Source: Prodigiosinella aquatilis
Lineage (GTDB): Bacteria > Pseudomonadota > Gammaproteobacteria > Enterobacterales > Enterobacteriaceae
Reading direction: 5' to 3'
DNA length: 64,000 nucleotides
NCBI GenBank assembly: GCA_030388725.1
Contig: CP128857.1
Coordinates: 3,100,001 to 3,164,000 of the forward strand
The translations under genes and the position numbers were made by a program. The notes below the pieces were generated by a model. The model saw only the letters and a list, made by a program, of their open reading frames with translations, was not told the DNA's origin and did not search any database. Positions 1 to 8,226 of the stretch are shown here, one piece after another; the first letter of the stretch is position 1, and each line of letters begins with the position of its first letter.

Positions 1-503
1 GGCTGGACAACATCGACCTGAGCGTACTGATGGTCTATCTGGTCGATATTGTCGACAGCTCCGCGCTGCCATGGCTGGGCGAGCAATTCTCGTTGTTCGG
101 CGATGGCTGGGAGCTGGCGGAATCGGATGATGTACGTCGCACGCTTATCAAATCCGCCATCGAGCTGCACCGCTATAAAGGGACGCCGTGGTCAATCCGG
201 GAAATCATCCGCCGTTTCGGCTTCGGTGAAGTGGATCTGATTGAAGGTACTGGTCAGATCGGCTACGACGGCAAACATACTTACAACGGGCTTTTCGTCC
301 ATGGCGATGTTGAAGCCTGGGCGGTTTATCGCGTCATTCTTCAGCAACCCATCACTAACGATCAGGCGGCGCTGTTACGCCAGACGCTAGCAGCCTTTGC
401 TCCGGCCCGCTGCCATCTGGCGAGCCTGGAGTATCAGTCTGTCGCTATTCGCTACAACAACACCGTCAATTATGACGGCAGCTATAACCACGGGAGCAGT
501 TAA
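1..503 (+). CDS. Phage tail protein I (P2 gpI-like), 5'-partial
   Basis: Structural protein of a contractile phage tail baseplate, P2 gpI family. The reading frame is open to the left window edge, so the start lies upstream; the first Met in the window (position 30) is internal. Visible family features are the segment LPWLGEQFSLFGDGWELA and the stretch HRYKGTPWSIREIIRRFGFG, both typical of gpI. It ends in a short repetitive YDGSYNHGSS tail and is followed after 2 bases by the tail fibre gene, the normal I-H-G order of P2-like phages. It may belong to a prophage or to a tailocin (phage-tail bacteriocin); the window shows only this tail end, so the two cannot be told apart. Confidence 0.85.
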   Translation, partial: LDNIDLSVLMVYLVDIVDSSALPWLGEQFSLFGDGWELAESDDVRRTLIKSAIELHRYKGTPWSIREIIRRFGFGEVDLIEGTGQIGYDGKHTYNGLFVHGDVEAWAVYRVILQQPITNDQAALLRQTLAAFAPARCHLASLEYQSVAIRYNNTVNYDGSYNHGSS

Positions 504-505
504 CT

Positions 506-1705
506 ATGGCAAACCTACCCGAAACCCCGCAGTGGGAAGAAGGCGTCTACCAAATCGAGGTCTCTGACCCCGTTCTGGGCGGGCCTGACGGGATATCTAA
601 CCGTCAGGCTAAACAGCTGGCCAGCCGCACGTCATACCTTAAGCAGAAGGTCGAAAAAGGCGGAGCAGACCTGGCTGCACACATCGCGGCAGCCGACCCT
701 CATACCCAGTACGCGCCGAAGGCCAGCCCAACATTCACCGGCACGCCGACAGCCCCCACGCCAGCTGCTAACGACAACAGTAAAAAACTGGTGACGACAG
801 AGTTTGTGGCAAGAGCGATTGCGGCTCTTGCTGGCACAGCACCAGAGACCCTGGATACGCTGAAAGAGCTGGCGGACGCTCTTGGAAACGATCCGAACTT
901 TGCGACCACCGTGCTGAACAAGCTGGCGGAAAAGCTGGCCAAAGACCAGAACGGCGCAGATATTCCTGACCCAGCGCTCTTTGTCAAAAACCTTGGTTTA
1001 GGTGATGGCACAGGCAGACTGGTTAATGTTCAGCTTTTTACTTCTTCCGGTGTTTACACGCCAAGCATTGGGGCAAAATATATTATTGTTGAGGCGGTCG
1101 GTGGTGGGGCTGGTGGAGGTGGTTCGTCATCTCCGACAGCAAATCTGTACTCAGCTGCAGGCGGTGGTGTTTCTGGCTCCTATGGAAAGGCTAGATTCCC
1201 AGCCCCATCTGCCCCAGTGTCCGTCACTATTGGGGCTGCAGGGGCCGGGGGGGAAGCCGGAACATCGGCTGTGGGTACAGCAGCAAAAGAAGAAGGTGCC
1301 TCTGGAGGGGATACAATCTTAGGAACGCTACTAAGGTGTCCAGGTGGAAAAATGAGTAGAGGGTCTAACTCATTTCCAGCTAATAGCGTTTGCTCATCGG
1401 AATTCAGCTCATCTGCTGATGCACCGGTTGTTGACGCTAGCGGCATTCTCCTCGAAAAAGTTCACGGTGCAGTAAGTACGCCAGGGATCATCATGGGAAC
1501 ATTTCTTATCTCTGGTCGGGGCGCTGATTCACCGTTAGGTCGTGGTGGTATTCCCCGTTATCGAAGCGGTAATGATTTGGCAAGCGGTGCGAATGGCTTA
1601 GGTTATGGTGCGGGAGGCGGCGGTGCTTGTTCTGGTTCTGGTCAGCCAGGAATGCCTGGTGGTTCTGGTACACAAGGCTGTGTGATTATTTGGGAGTACG
1701 CATAA
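506..1705 (+). CDS. Phage tail fibre protein (P2 gpH-like, glycine-rich tip)
   Basis: Receptor-binding tail fibre, 399 residues, shorter than P2 gpH (about 670). Residues 1-60 are the conserved baseplate-attachment part. Residues 70-150 hold the collar-type segment with HIAAADPHTQYAPKASPTF and a KKLVTTEFVARAI stretch found in many enterobacterial fibres. From about residue 195 the chain is dominated by Gly and Ser, with GGGAGGGGSSS and YGAGGGG runs, and ends in GCVIIWEYA, the usual ending of polyglycine-type fibre tips that decide host range. The start ATG lies just after the gpI stop. The stop codon overlaps the start of the assembly gene (TAATG), suggesting translational coupling. The tip is probably the most variable part of the locus. 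Confidence 0.88.
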   Translation: MANLPETPQWEEGVYQIEVSDPVLGGPDGISNRQAKQLASRTSYLKQKVEKGGADLAAHIAAADPHTQYAPKASPTFTGTPTAPTPAANDNSKKLVTTEFVARAIAALAGTAPETLDTLKELADALGNDPNFATTVLNKLAEKLAKDQNGADIPDPALFVKNLGLGDGTGRLVNVQLFTSSGVYTPSIGAKYIIVEAVGGGAGGGGSSSPTANLYSAAGGGVSGSYGKARFPAPSAPVSVTIGAAGAGGEAGTSAVGTAAKEEGASGGDTILGTLLRCPGGKMSRGSNSFPANSVCSSEFSSSADAPVVDASGILLEKVHGAVSTPGIIMGTFLISGRGADSPLGRGGIPRYRSGNDLASGANGLGYGAGGGGACSGSGQPGMPGGSGTQGCVIIWEYA

Positions 1706-2100
1706 TGTCTAATGTATATGCTGTTGTAAATGATGGTGTCGTGATTAATACAGTTGTGTGGGATGGGGTAACAGAGTGGAAAGCAGACGGTGGTAATGCC
1801 ATTCTTGCTGACACATCAATAGGCATCGGTTGGCTATACGATGGGAAAGCATTTCATGAACCAATACCTCCCATTGTTACGCACAAGGAATTAGTGGAAG
1901 CTGCAGAACAGCAACAACGGGTTTTGCTCACTTTGGTCGATGAAGTAACGTCCGACTGGCGGGTGGAGTTGATGCTGGGCGACATTAGCGATAACGACAA
2001 AACGAAACTAGCTGCATGGATGAACTACAAGAAGACTGTGAAAGCCGTCGATGTTTCGGTTGCACCTGATATCAACTGGCCCGCTCAGCCGGACGTATAG
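1705..2100 (+). CDS. Tail fibre assembly protein (Tfa / gpG-like)
   Basis: Chaperone that helps the preceding fibre fold and trimerise, 131 residues. The start is the ATG overlapping the fibre stop codon; longer in-frame versions would run back into the fibre gene. The C-terminal part (LMLGDISDNDKTKLAAWMNY, then DINWPAQPDV) is the usual Tfa ending, with the conserved W-P residues. The N-terminal part is a small beta-rich domain (YAVVNDGVVINTVVWDG). Fibre and Tfa normally travel and recombine together. After its stop, phage-like sequence ends within about 180 bases, so this is the boundary of the phage cluster in the window. Confidence 0.85.
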   Translation: MSNVYAVVNDGVVINTVVWDGVTEWKADGGNAILADTSIGIGWLYDGKAFHEPIPPIVTHKELVEAAEQQQRVLLTLVDEVTSDWRVELMLGDISDNDKTKLAAWMNYKKTVKAVDVSVAPDINWPAQPDV

Positions 2101-2279
2101 ACTCTCTATGGCGTTGGGTTATCGACTGTATTCTCCGGTAGGTGCTCAGAGGAAGTAGAACGCGCTGGAATTGTAATTCTTTTGCAAATGTTGAAACGCC
2201 GCAGCGATGCTGTTTATCTCACGGATATGGACGCATTTATCGCACGGCGCATCAGCAGAAAATGTGTGGTGCCAACGAT
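2101..2279. other. Phage/chromosome junction, unassigned
   Basis: This stretch lies between the Tfa stop and the first recognisable LysR residues. One frame is open from about 2150 and gives a short peptide containing AGIVILLQMLKRRSDAVY that I do not recognise. No attachment-site repeat could be identified, because the other end of the phage cluster is outside the window. Confidence 0.4.
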
Positions 2280-2906
2280 GGCGTCATCAATCTGGCCTTT
2301 ATTTACACTATGGGCGAAACAGTGGTGCCACAGCTAATAGATCGTTTTATTCACATTCCAGATAATAAAAATAAGCGTTTTTCCTTTTTTCAAGGAACAA
2401 CCCTGTCTATTGTAAAGGAACTCAAGGAAGACAAATTCGATATGGCGCTTTGTTCCCATATTGAGGATGAAACGGATGTGGAATTTACTCCGTTAATCAG
2501 CCAGGAACTGGTGTTGGTTACCGCCCGCGATCACCCGTTGGCACAGCGCCATGACAGCGAAATCAAGCTGGAGGAAGCTATCTCCTATCCGTTTATTTTC
2601 TTTTCGCAGAAAAGCGGCTTGCGCCAATTCATCGATAAAATATTCATGCAGAAAAAACTGATCCCTGAAATTGCCTGCTATGTAGAAGAGGACATGGCAA
2701 TGGTGGGCTTGGTTGGCATTAATTATGGTATCGCCATCATGCCGCGCATCAGCACACTGGCTCACTCCAATGTGCATGTTATGCGCATTCAGGATCCTGG
2801 ACAGACCCGTTATGTCTATCTGGCGACGCACAAGGACAGAATACTATCGCCGGCGGCGGAGTCCTTTAAGCAGTTCATATTAAGTTCCTGTCAGTCGATA
2901 CAGTAG
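2280..2906 (+). pseudogene. LysR-family regulator, truncated (effector domain only)
   Basis: From about GVINLAFIYTMGETVVPQL to the stop this is a LysR substrate-binding domain (about 208 residues) with the expected order: domain RD-I, LVTARDHPLAQ, the SGLRQFID segment, and GINYGIAIMPR near the end. The N-terminal winged helix and linker helix, about 85-90 residues, are absent. Upstream sequence in the same frame is unrelated and joins the phage tail cluster, so the gene was cut by phage insertion or deletion. An in-frame open stretch upstream could still give a chimeric protein, but without the HTH it cannot act as a normal LysR regulator. It is convergent with the YdiN-like transporter 42 bases away and may once have regulated it. 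Confidence 0.75.
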
Positions 2907-2948
2907 GAATGTAAATATCCCGGTGTGTTCTTCCCTGTCAGCCAGGCA

Positions 2949-4160
2949 TTAAATCTCTATCTGATTCATGCTGATGCGCGCTTCCATGTCACGATAACCA
3001 ATAAACAGTGCTGTCAGGAAACCGACAGCGGCGAGGCCGACATCAAACCACATGATACTGGCGATACTGATTTGCGACAGCCAGGCGGTAATCAAAGGGA
3101 CAGTGAAAGTAGCCAAGCTGCCCGCACTGTAATAGATAGCAGTAGCCTTCCCTTTTGCATGGGGAAAACGGAGCGCCATGATCGTTAACCCCAATTGCAA
3201 GACGCCTCCCGCAGCAGAAAAACCAATCACAAAGGCAAACACGAACACTGTCGCGACGGTCGGGTGCAGACACACAAACAACAGTGTGATGAATGAGACA
3301 AACGTACAGAGCATCAACACCATACTGGAATTGGTGACTTTCTTCGCCAGACTAGCGGTAATAAAAACCCCCGACAGGGAACCTACGGTGTAAAGACTCA
3401 GCAATTTGATCGACATCTCATAGGGCATACCCACCACAAACTGTCCATACTGTGCCAACCACTGGCTGACCAGATAGAAGGTGGCCATGGAAATGTATCC
3501 ATAAACAATGAAACTAACGAGATCCAGTTTAGAACAGGTGCAACCGTTAGTGCGCCTTTGCGCTGACGTGTTCGGTTTTTTATCTACTTTAGGTGTAGGA
3601 CGAAAAGGGGGAAAAGGATGCCGGAACAGACATATCGCGTTTAGCAACATGATGCCAGCAGCAGTCAGGAACGACCAGCCGAACCAGAGATTAGCCCAAA
3701 CCAATACGCTAATCACCATCGGTAACAGAAATTGTCCGCAGGAAACGAATGCTTTAATGAGGATATTAGCTGTGCCAGGGCTGTTGGGAAACGCTTCCAT
3801 CAATGTCGGATAGGTGCCGGAATCAAGAAAACTGTTTGCCATGCCAGCCATAAGGCCAAAGCAGTATGCGACGGCGATACTCTTCGTACCAAGGATACCC
3901 AGAAAGAACACCAGATAGAAAATTATTCCCAGGTAGACAAAAGGCTTACGACCAAATCGGTCTGAAAGCGAACCGGCGAACAACAGCAAACTTAGCCGAC
4001 CGATCCCTAATGACGAAATGACGATCGACACGCCAGCTGCATCAGTTTGCCACTGGTGCTCCAGGTGCTGCATATTCAGGCTCATCAATATGACACCCAT
4101 CCCATGCACCAGGTAGTTAAGATATAACCCGAACGCAGTCGGTATATAGCGATTTTTCAT
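2949..4160 (-). CDS. YdiN/YdiM-like MFS transporter
   Basis: Inner-membrane major facilitator of 403 residues with about 12 hydrophobic segments. The MFS signature between TM2 and TM3 is present as GSLSDRFGRKPFVYLG. The segment VIGFSAAGGVLQLG and the GLMAGMANSFLDSGTYPTLME stretch (near residue 105) closely resemble E. coli YdiN/YdiM, whose genes lie beside ydiL, ydiB and aroD. Here the neighbours are a shikimate kinase and a YdiL homologue, so a substrate such as shikimate or quinate is a reasonable inference, but none is proven for this subfamily. The central loop carries an unusual TPKVDKKPNTSAQRRTNGCT insertion rich in Lys, Arg and Cys. The start ATG follows a GAAGG ribosome-binding site. 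Confidence 0.78.
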   Translation of the reverse strand: MKNRYIPTAFGLYLNYLVHGMGVILMSLNMQHLEHQWQTDAAGVSIVISSLGIGRLSLLLFAGSLSDRFGRKPFVYLGIIFYLVFFLGILGTKSIAVAYCFGLMAGMANSFLDSGTYPTLMEAFPNSPGTANILIKAFVSCGQFLLPMVISVLVWANLWFGWSFLTAAGIMLLNAICLFRHPFPPFRPTPKVDKKPNTSAQRRTNGCTCSKLDLVSFIVYGYISMATFYLVSQWLAQYGQFVVGMPYEMSIKLLSLYTVGSLSGVFITASLAKKVTNSSMVLMLCTFVSFITLLFVCLHPTVATVFVFAFVIGFSAAGGVLQLGLTIMALRFPHAKGKATAIYYSAGSLATFTVPLITAWLSQISIASIMWFDVGLAAVGFLTALFIGYRDMEARISMNQIEI

Positions 4161-4812
4161 ACAGGCCTTCGGTTCAGAAAAGGATGCTTTTGATGCAATG
4201 ACCGGTATTATCTTCCCTGCCCGGATGTTAAAAATGCGTAGTCCATTGAATGAGTGATAATCTTGTTTCTCTCCTGGGTTCTCAGCGCAGAGCCTGAAAA
4301 TTTATAAATGATTCCTGTCTTTCAAAAACCTTACAGCCCAAAATCCTGCTTATCGAAAGTATGACAATACGATTTTTTAGTGTTATTCCAATGAATAAAG
4401 TAAGCGGTAAAAAACAGGTGTGACTATTCATCTTCCCCACACTTCACGGTAAAATATCTGACATAGTGAAGATAGAAAAACATGCTCTTAAATGGTCACG
4501 AGTAGACTCCAGAATAAAATATTTCGATATCTTTTATATTACCAACTCTTTAGCACAATAAATAATTAATTTTTTATTCAAAACTCATAGATTATTTCTA
4601 TAGGGAAACCGATGATAAATAATATTGTGAGCCAAGTGACATAAATAAAATAAAAAAACCATTTTAGTTCACATAAATAAGGACATAAATGCAACATGTA
4701 TACGCTATTTTTGAAATACTCTAAAAATAGCGTATACATTACCAGAAACAGAATTTATCCAACGTTCTGTTCCCTTGTCGAATATTATGAGTCAATGAGA
4801 ACGCTATAGATG
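4161..4812. other. AT-rich intergenic region
   Basis: This holds the upstream region of the YdiN-like gene and the downstream end of the shikimate kinase operon. No convincing coding frame is seen. Its one notable structure is the perfect inverted repeat at 4696-4739, listed separately. Confidence 0.6.
4696..4739. terminator. Perfect 17-bp inverted repeat (terminator or operator)
   Basis: Arms 4696-4712 and 4723-4739 are exactly complementary around a 10-base loop; the arm begins ATGTATACGCTATTTTT. It sits 74 bases past the stop of the shikimate kinase gene on its transcribed side. The stem is AT-rich and carries its own T and A runs, so it could end transcription in either direction, or be a protein-binding palindrome. 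Confidence 0.55.
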
Positions 4813-5391
4813 CTATTCTGAATGAGTAGCCCTCTCAATGGGAGACAGACGAGGGACATCGTTGGCAGCGTCATTCAGCAATGCACGGTATATAGACTTA
4901 ATCTCCTCGACAACCTGTTCTTTTTCTTCGTTGGCATTAATCACATAATGGGCCGCATCATGATAAAGCGGATCACGTATTCTGATCACATCGGAAATCT
5001 CATCGGTAATGGATAGCCCCGTCAGCGAAGGACGCTGGTTTACCGCCGGATTGGATTCGAGACGCCTGATCACCATCTCGACCGATGTTGAAAGATAAAA
5101 CACAATACCTTTATTTTTTATATAATTACGATTCATCTCTGAAATCACCATTCCCCCACCAGTAGCGACGATATAACCGGAAATGGCAACTTCCTTCAAT
5201 ATTTGGCTTTCGATCATACGGAAGGCATCCCAGCCCTGTTCATCGACAATCTGTGCAATCGTTTTATGGGTTTTTCTCTGTACCATTTCATCCGTGTCAA
5301 CAAAGCTAAGCTTCAAACATCTTGCAAGCATCTTTCCTACTGTCGTTTTTCCTGACGCGCGGGGTCCCACAAGTATGATCGTATTTATCAT
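4813..5391 (-). CDS. Shikimate kinase (AroK/AroL family)
   Basis: Cytoplasmic enzyme phosphorylating shikimate at O3 with ATP, step 5 of the chorismate pathway; 192 residues, close to the usual 174-190. The P-loop is GPRASGKTTVGK (residues 9-20). The shikimate-binding DTDE follows at about 32-35, GGGMV is the conserved GGG motif near residue 80, and the lid region contains NQRPSLTG. The start ATG lies 12 bases after the YdiL-like gene's stop, so the two form an operon. An enterobacterium normally has aroK and aroL elsewhere. This copy, next to a YdiN-like transporter, may serve uptake and use of exogenous shikimate; that role is inferred. The C-terminus is a non-conserved tail (NDAANDVPRLSPIERATHSE). 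Confidence 0.85.
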   Translation of the reverse strand: MINTIILVGPRASGKTTVGKMLARCLKLSFVDTDEMVQRKTHKTIAQIVDEQGWDAFRMIESQILKEVAISGYIVATGGGMVISEMNRNYIKNKGIVFYLSTSVEMVIRRLESNPAVNQRPSLTGLSITDEISDVIRIRDPLYHDAAHYVINANEEKEQVVEEIKSIYRALLNDAANDVPRLSPIERATHSE

Positions 5392-5403
5392 TTATCTATC
5401 CCT

Positions 5404-5760
5404 TCAACACAATCGTTCCAGATCGCGGGAATAAAGCTCATTGGCGACGGATTGATACACCTTCCATTCCAAAAAGTCACCATCCGTATAAACCGAAAGA
5501 AACGCATCAAAATCGATAAAGGATCGCATGGTGTTATTACCAATTCGATTATTTATTTTTTTAATGATAGCGTTAATCCTCTCTTTTCTTTCCTTATTAA
5601 GGTGAGATAGTTTTTCAATAACCGAGGGAGGAATGTCCTTTTCCCCTCTTTCCCACATTAACCATTGCTCGGTGTTCCCATCTCCAGCAATATGGAGCGC
5701 AGCTTCCTCTACACTCAACAGAAAAAGCTGGCGCATTGCCTGTAGCTCCAGATGATTCAT
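5404..5760 (-). CDS. ydiL: YdiL-like HTH protein (DUF1870)
   Basis: Small protein of 118 residues, the same length as E. coli YdiL. The match is clearest in the C-terminal half: INNRIGNNTMRSF, the VYTDGDFLEWKVYQSVANEL stretch, and the ending DLERLC. The N-terminus (ELQAMRQLFLLSVEEAALHI, then WLMWERGEKDIP) is an XRE-like helix-turn-helix of the kind found in this family, so a regulatory role is likely but not shown. It is the first gene of a two-gene operon with the shikimate kinase. The start ATG follows AGGAGTAAT. The upstream side opens into about 950 bases of decayed AT-rich DNA. Confidence 0.85.
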   Translation of the reverse strand: MNHLELQAMRQLFLLSVEEAALHIAGDGNTEQWLMWERGEKDIPPSVIEKLSHLNKERKERINAIIKKINNRIGNNTMRSFIDFDAFLSVYTDGDFLEWKVYQSVANELYSRDLERLC

Positions 5761-6700
5761 AGTGTATTACTCCTAAATTTTCAGGATTGATCTGTGATCA
5801 AATATCACTTTCACACAGCCATGGAGTATGATTAATATCACATTTTTATTGAATAAAAAAAAGAACAGACAAAATATCTTCATTGAAAAATAAATATCTT
5901 TCGGCTTTATAAATGTAGTCATTATGTTTGTTTTATATTATTTCAAAGTTACCAGCCGATAATCATATAAAATTAGTAGTAGGAATCGAGTGAATTTGTT
6001 ATTTGATTAGGCATTTTACGCCATAATTGGTAAGGCATATTAATTTATGCTGAGGAAATAGACAAAATAAAAGTGTTAATATTGAAGAGAATGATGTTGT
6101 AGCAGAAACGTCTCGGAAACAATTACAATGTCCAGTCCGATGCTTTTGCGTCACCGCCCTCCATACTTATTAACGCATACGGCTAAAATGTCTGTTTGGC
6201 CAAGAGAGATTTTTATGGGGAGGAAGTCAGGGAATCTACCCCTCTGTCGATATTACAATCGATGCCCATCCGGTTAAAACGGAATGGCATTTGTGGGTAA
6301 TCGCTCTTACTTGACCATTCAATCTCATCAGACTTGACCACTCAATCGCATTAACCTGACCAGTGTGTTAAGTACCACGAAATCTTTTGCTGTTGGCGGT
6401 GTACTGATAACCCCCAAGATGAGATTCATCGGCAGTGACATGGATTCGAAACTGAGTTGGAGTAGCGGGATTACTCATAGCGAGTAAATGCTGATTGATG
6501 TCATGTGCATAAGGTTATAGGGCTGGGTACTCCCATAACGCAACTACGCAGTAAACACGCAAGCAGGTTGTCCAGCGCCTGAAGCGATCTCAAGAACGAT
6601 TTTTTCTACATTCCTCTGATCTCACCCAATCTTGGTATTGTGCGCGTTCTATTCTTTTAGCCTTTCGTAGATCTTTTGGACTGACGAGGATCGAAAGGGG
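5761..6700. other. Decayed AT-rich region, no intact gene
   Basis: This holds the promoter side of ydiL and then degenerate sequence. On the minus strand a short frame near 6400-6490 reads MSNPATPTQFRIHVTADES, which I do not recognise. A run of direct repeats at 6302-6366 resembles an IS21-family end. No intact gene is supported. Confidence 0.6.
6302..6366. repeat. Three imperfect ~22-bp direct repeats (IS21-like end)
   Basis: Read on the plus strand, three units follow each other: TTACTTGACCATTCAAT, AGACTTGACCACTCAAT and TTAACCTGACCAGTG, spaced 21-23 bases. Multiple short repeats near the termini are known in IS21-family elements. With the istB remnant at 15547 they suggest that such elements took part in placing the DNA between them. 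Confidence 0.45.
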
Positions 6701-7195
6701 TCAGGAGCCTTGTTGCCACCATGCGCCTAAGCGATCAAATTCATGAATTACTTGGTTGCTACTTCCTCGCCAGACCAAACTAGGGTCCGCAATTTCGGCA
6801 ACGAATTTTCTATCAATCAAGACATCAACTACAGTAAGTTGATTCACTGTCAATTCACCCAGGCTGTAGCCGCCGGTCCAACACCATATATATTTTCCAG
6901 GACACTAATTTCTTACTCGGGTCACCAGCGTAAGTATCTTGGCAATATTAACCGGATGAAGCGGGTCTCCACCTGAGAGGCTAAGCCTTCTTCTTCGCAC
7001 ATTGATGTCACTGAAATGTCAATCAGAAATAATTCGATCGCTCATTTCCTGGGTAAAGAGATGCTCTGAGTCCAACCGCCATGTTGATTGGTTGTAACAA
7101 CCGTTACACTGATGTTCGCAGCTCGAAACAAACAATGAACAACGCGTTCCAAGTCCATTTACCACGTCAATGGGATAGTATTGGTGGTAGTGCAT
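6701..7195 (-). pseudogene. nrdG: Anaerobic RNR activase NrdG, two in-frame stops
   Basis: NrdG is the radical-SAM activase of anaerobic ribonucleotide reductase. The whole reading frame can be followed. It starts MHYHQYYPIDVVNG (ATG at 7195, after GAGGAAATAT) and contains CEHQCNGCYN, which gives the radical-SAM cysteines. A TGA stop (near 7020) comes where E. coli has a Leu, then RLSLSGGDPLHP, a second stop (TAG near 6910), and then the C-terminal VWRGSSNQVIHEFD to the stop at 6701. The frame itself is kept, so decay is by point changes and is recent. The usual partner nrdD is not next to it. Confidence 0.85.
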
Positions 7196-7357
7196 ATATT
7201 TCCTCAAATTTCATTATGATAGCACTGAGTTTATCGTCGGATCGTGAACGGCCTTCCGCCATTAATATATAACTATATGAAATATATAGTTATTTTACAT
7301 CACTAGTTGATGCACCCGTGTTTGTAACAAGTTAGACAGATTTCATCATTATCATAA

Positions 7358-7383
7358 TTGAATATTGCATATGCTATATTCAA
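7358..7383. promoter_or_regulatory. 26-bp palindrome upstream of DUF134 gene (operator copy 1)
   Basis: Near-perfect palindrome centred at 7370/7371 with one mismatch between arms; core ATATTGCATATGCTATAT. The same element, perfect over 26 bp, lies upstream of dps at 13938-13963. It probably overlaps the -10 region of the DUF134 promoter, as expected for autorepression. Confidence 0.65.
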
Positions 7384-7388
7384 AGTGT

Positions 7389-7404
7389 ATATATAGCATA
7401 TGCC
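7389..7404. promoter_or_regulatory. Partial second operator copy
   Basis: ATATAGCATATGC repeats the left arm and centre of the palindrome, 29 bp (about three helical turns) downstream of copy 1 centre to centre. The right arm is degenerate. It lies 15 bases before the DUF134 start codon. Confidence 0.45.
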
Positions 7405-7418
7405 AACAAGGAGCCCCC

Positions 7419-7739
7419 ATGGCTAGACCCAAGATCCCACGCAATATCTGTGGCCGCCCAGCAGATAGTTGCTTCAAGCCTAATGCTCGGCCCATGAGCC
7501 AACTGGAGCAGGTGCGCTTGAAAGATGATGAGTTTGAAGCATTGCGTTTGGTCGATTTACTCAGCATGCAGTAGCAGGAAGCGGCGGTAGAGATGGGGGT
7601 TTCCCGGCAGACACTCGCCAATGTCCTGAAAGCAGCTCGTTTCAAGGTTGTAGACTGTTTGACCCAGGGCAAGGCGCTCATGATGCACCTTGAGGACGAA
7701 GGAGATACAAAAAATGATCACTGCAATTCCAATGAATGA
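7419..7739 (+). pseudogene. DUF134 HTH regulator, interrupted by an amber codon
   Basis: DUF134 family (PF02001), small proteins with a sigma-70 region-4-like helix-turn-helix, about 100 residues. The frame starts ATG at 7419 after AAGGAG and reads MARPKIPRNICGRP, then LKDDEFEALRLVDLLSMQ. A TAG at 7572 falls where the family has the residue before QEAA. The HTH follows uninterrupted: QEAAVEMGVSRQTLANVLK, then ARFKVVDCLTQGKALMM, to a TGA at 7737. A single CAG-to-TAG change would explain the break, so either the gene is freshly dead or it depends on amber suppression. It overlaps the start of the NifX-like gene by 26 bases. DUF134 and NifX-like genes are commonly adjacent. It is the likely reader of the palindromes at 7358 and 13938 (inference). 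Confidence 0.78.
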
Positions 7740-8226
7740 TGATCGGGTCGCAAGCCATTTCACCAAAGCTAATTGCCTGGTGTTTCTGGATGAGCGAGGA
7801 GTTGAAATAAATCGCGTTGATAACCCTGCACTGGCCGCCAATTGTGCAGGGAAACAGAAAATGGTCGACCTGTTGGCGGAACAACGGGTTAACCAAGTCG
7901 TCGTTCGCAATATTGGCGAACAGATGTTGGGTAAGTTGTTAGCCCGGCAGTTTGCGGTTTACCAGACCAATTGTGGACGTCGTTTGGCTAGTGAGCTGGG
8001 TGATCCAGTCGCCAGTGGCCTAATACAACTCAATCAAGCGAGTCAAGGACGCCAATCCTTGAATCACGAGGCAAAGAAGAAGTCAGGCGGTTGCGGCTGC
8101 AATCATGAAGGAAGCGAGCCTGCGGGACATTGTTGCCAGTCCAATGAGCAACATCACCAGGCAAAATCACACTGCCGTCAGGGGCAGAATCAAGGCCGAG
8201 GTCATGGACGCTGCCGTCATTCCTGA
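7714..8226 (+). CDS. NifX/NifB-type dinitrogenase cofactor family protein with Cys/His-rich tail
   Basis: Residues 1-110 are the Nitro_FeMo-Co fold (PF02579): MITAIPMNDDRVASHFTKA at the start, then VVVRNIGEQMLGKLL and VYQTNCGRRLASEL. In nif systems such domains carry FeMo-cofactor precursors; stand-alone forms occur widely in non-fixers and their role is unsettled. Residues 125-170 form an unusual low-complexity tail: GGCGCNH, HCCQSNEQHHQAKSHC, then RCRHS. With at least 7 Cys and 7 His, this suggests metal or cluster binding. The ATG at 7714 has GGAG upstream, preferred over an earlier TTG. No nitrogenase gene is in the window, so the family name does not imply nitrogen fixation. Confidence 0.78.
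   Translation: MITAIPMNDDRVASHFTKANCLVFLDERGVEINRVDNPALAANCAGKQKMVDLLAEQRVNQVVVRNIGEQMLGKLLARQFAVYQTNCGRRLASELGDPVASGLIQLNQASQGRQSLNHEAKKKSGGCGCNHEGSEPAGHCCQSNEQHHQAKSHCRQGQNQGRGHGRCRHS

Noticed and set aside
6400..6500. Short minus-strand frame MSNPATPTQFRIHVTADES
   Set aside because: It looks protein-like but is too short and matches no family I recognise, so I do not call it a gene.
7690..7713. Earlier TTG start for the NifX-like gene
   Set aside because: ATG 7714 has GGAG upstream and gives the usual family N-terminus, and the extension is non-homologous.
7714..8226. Evidence for nitrogen fixation
   Set aside because: The NifX-like fold is common in non-fixing bacteria, and no nifHDK, nifB or nifEN gene is in the window.
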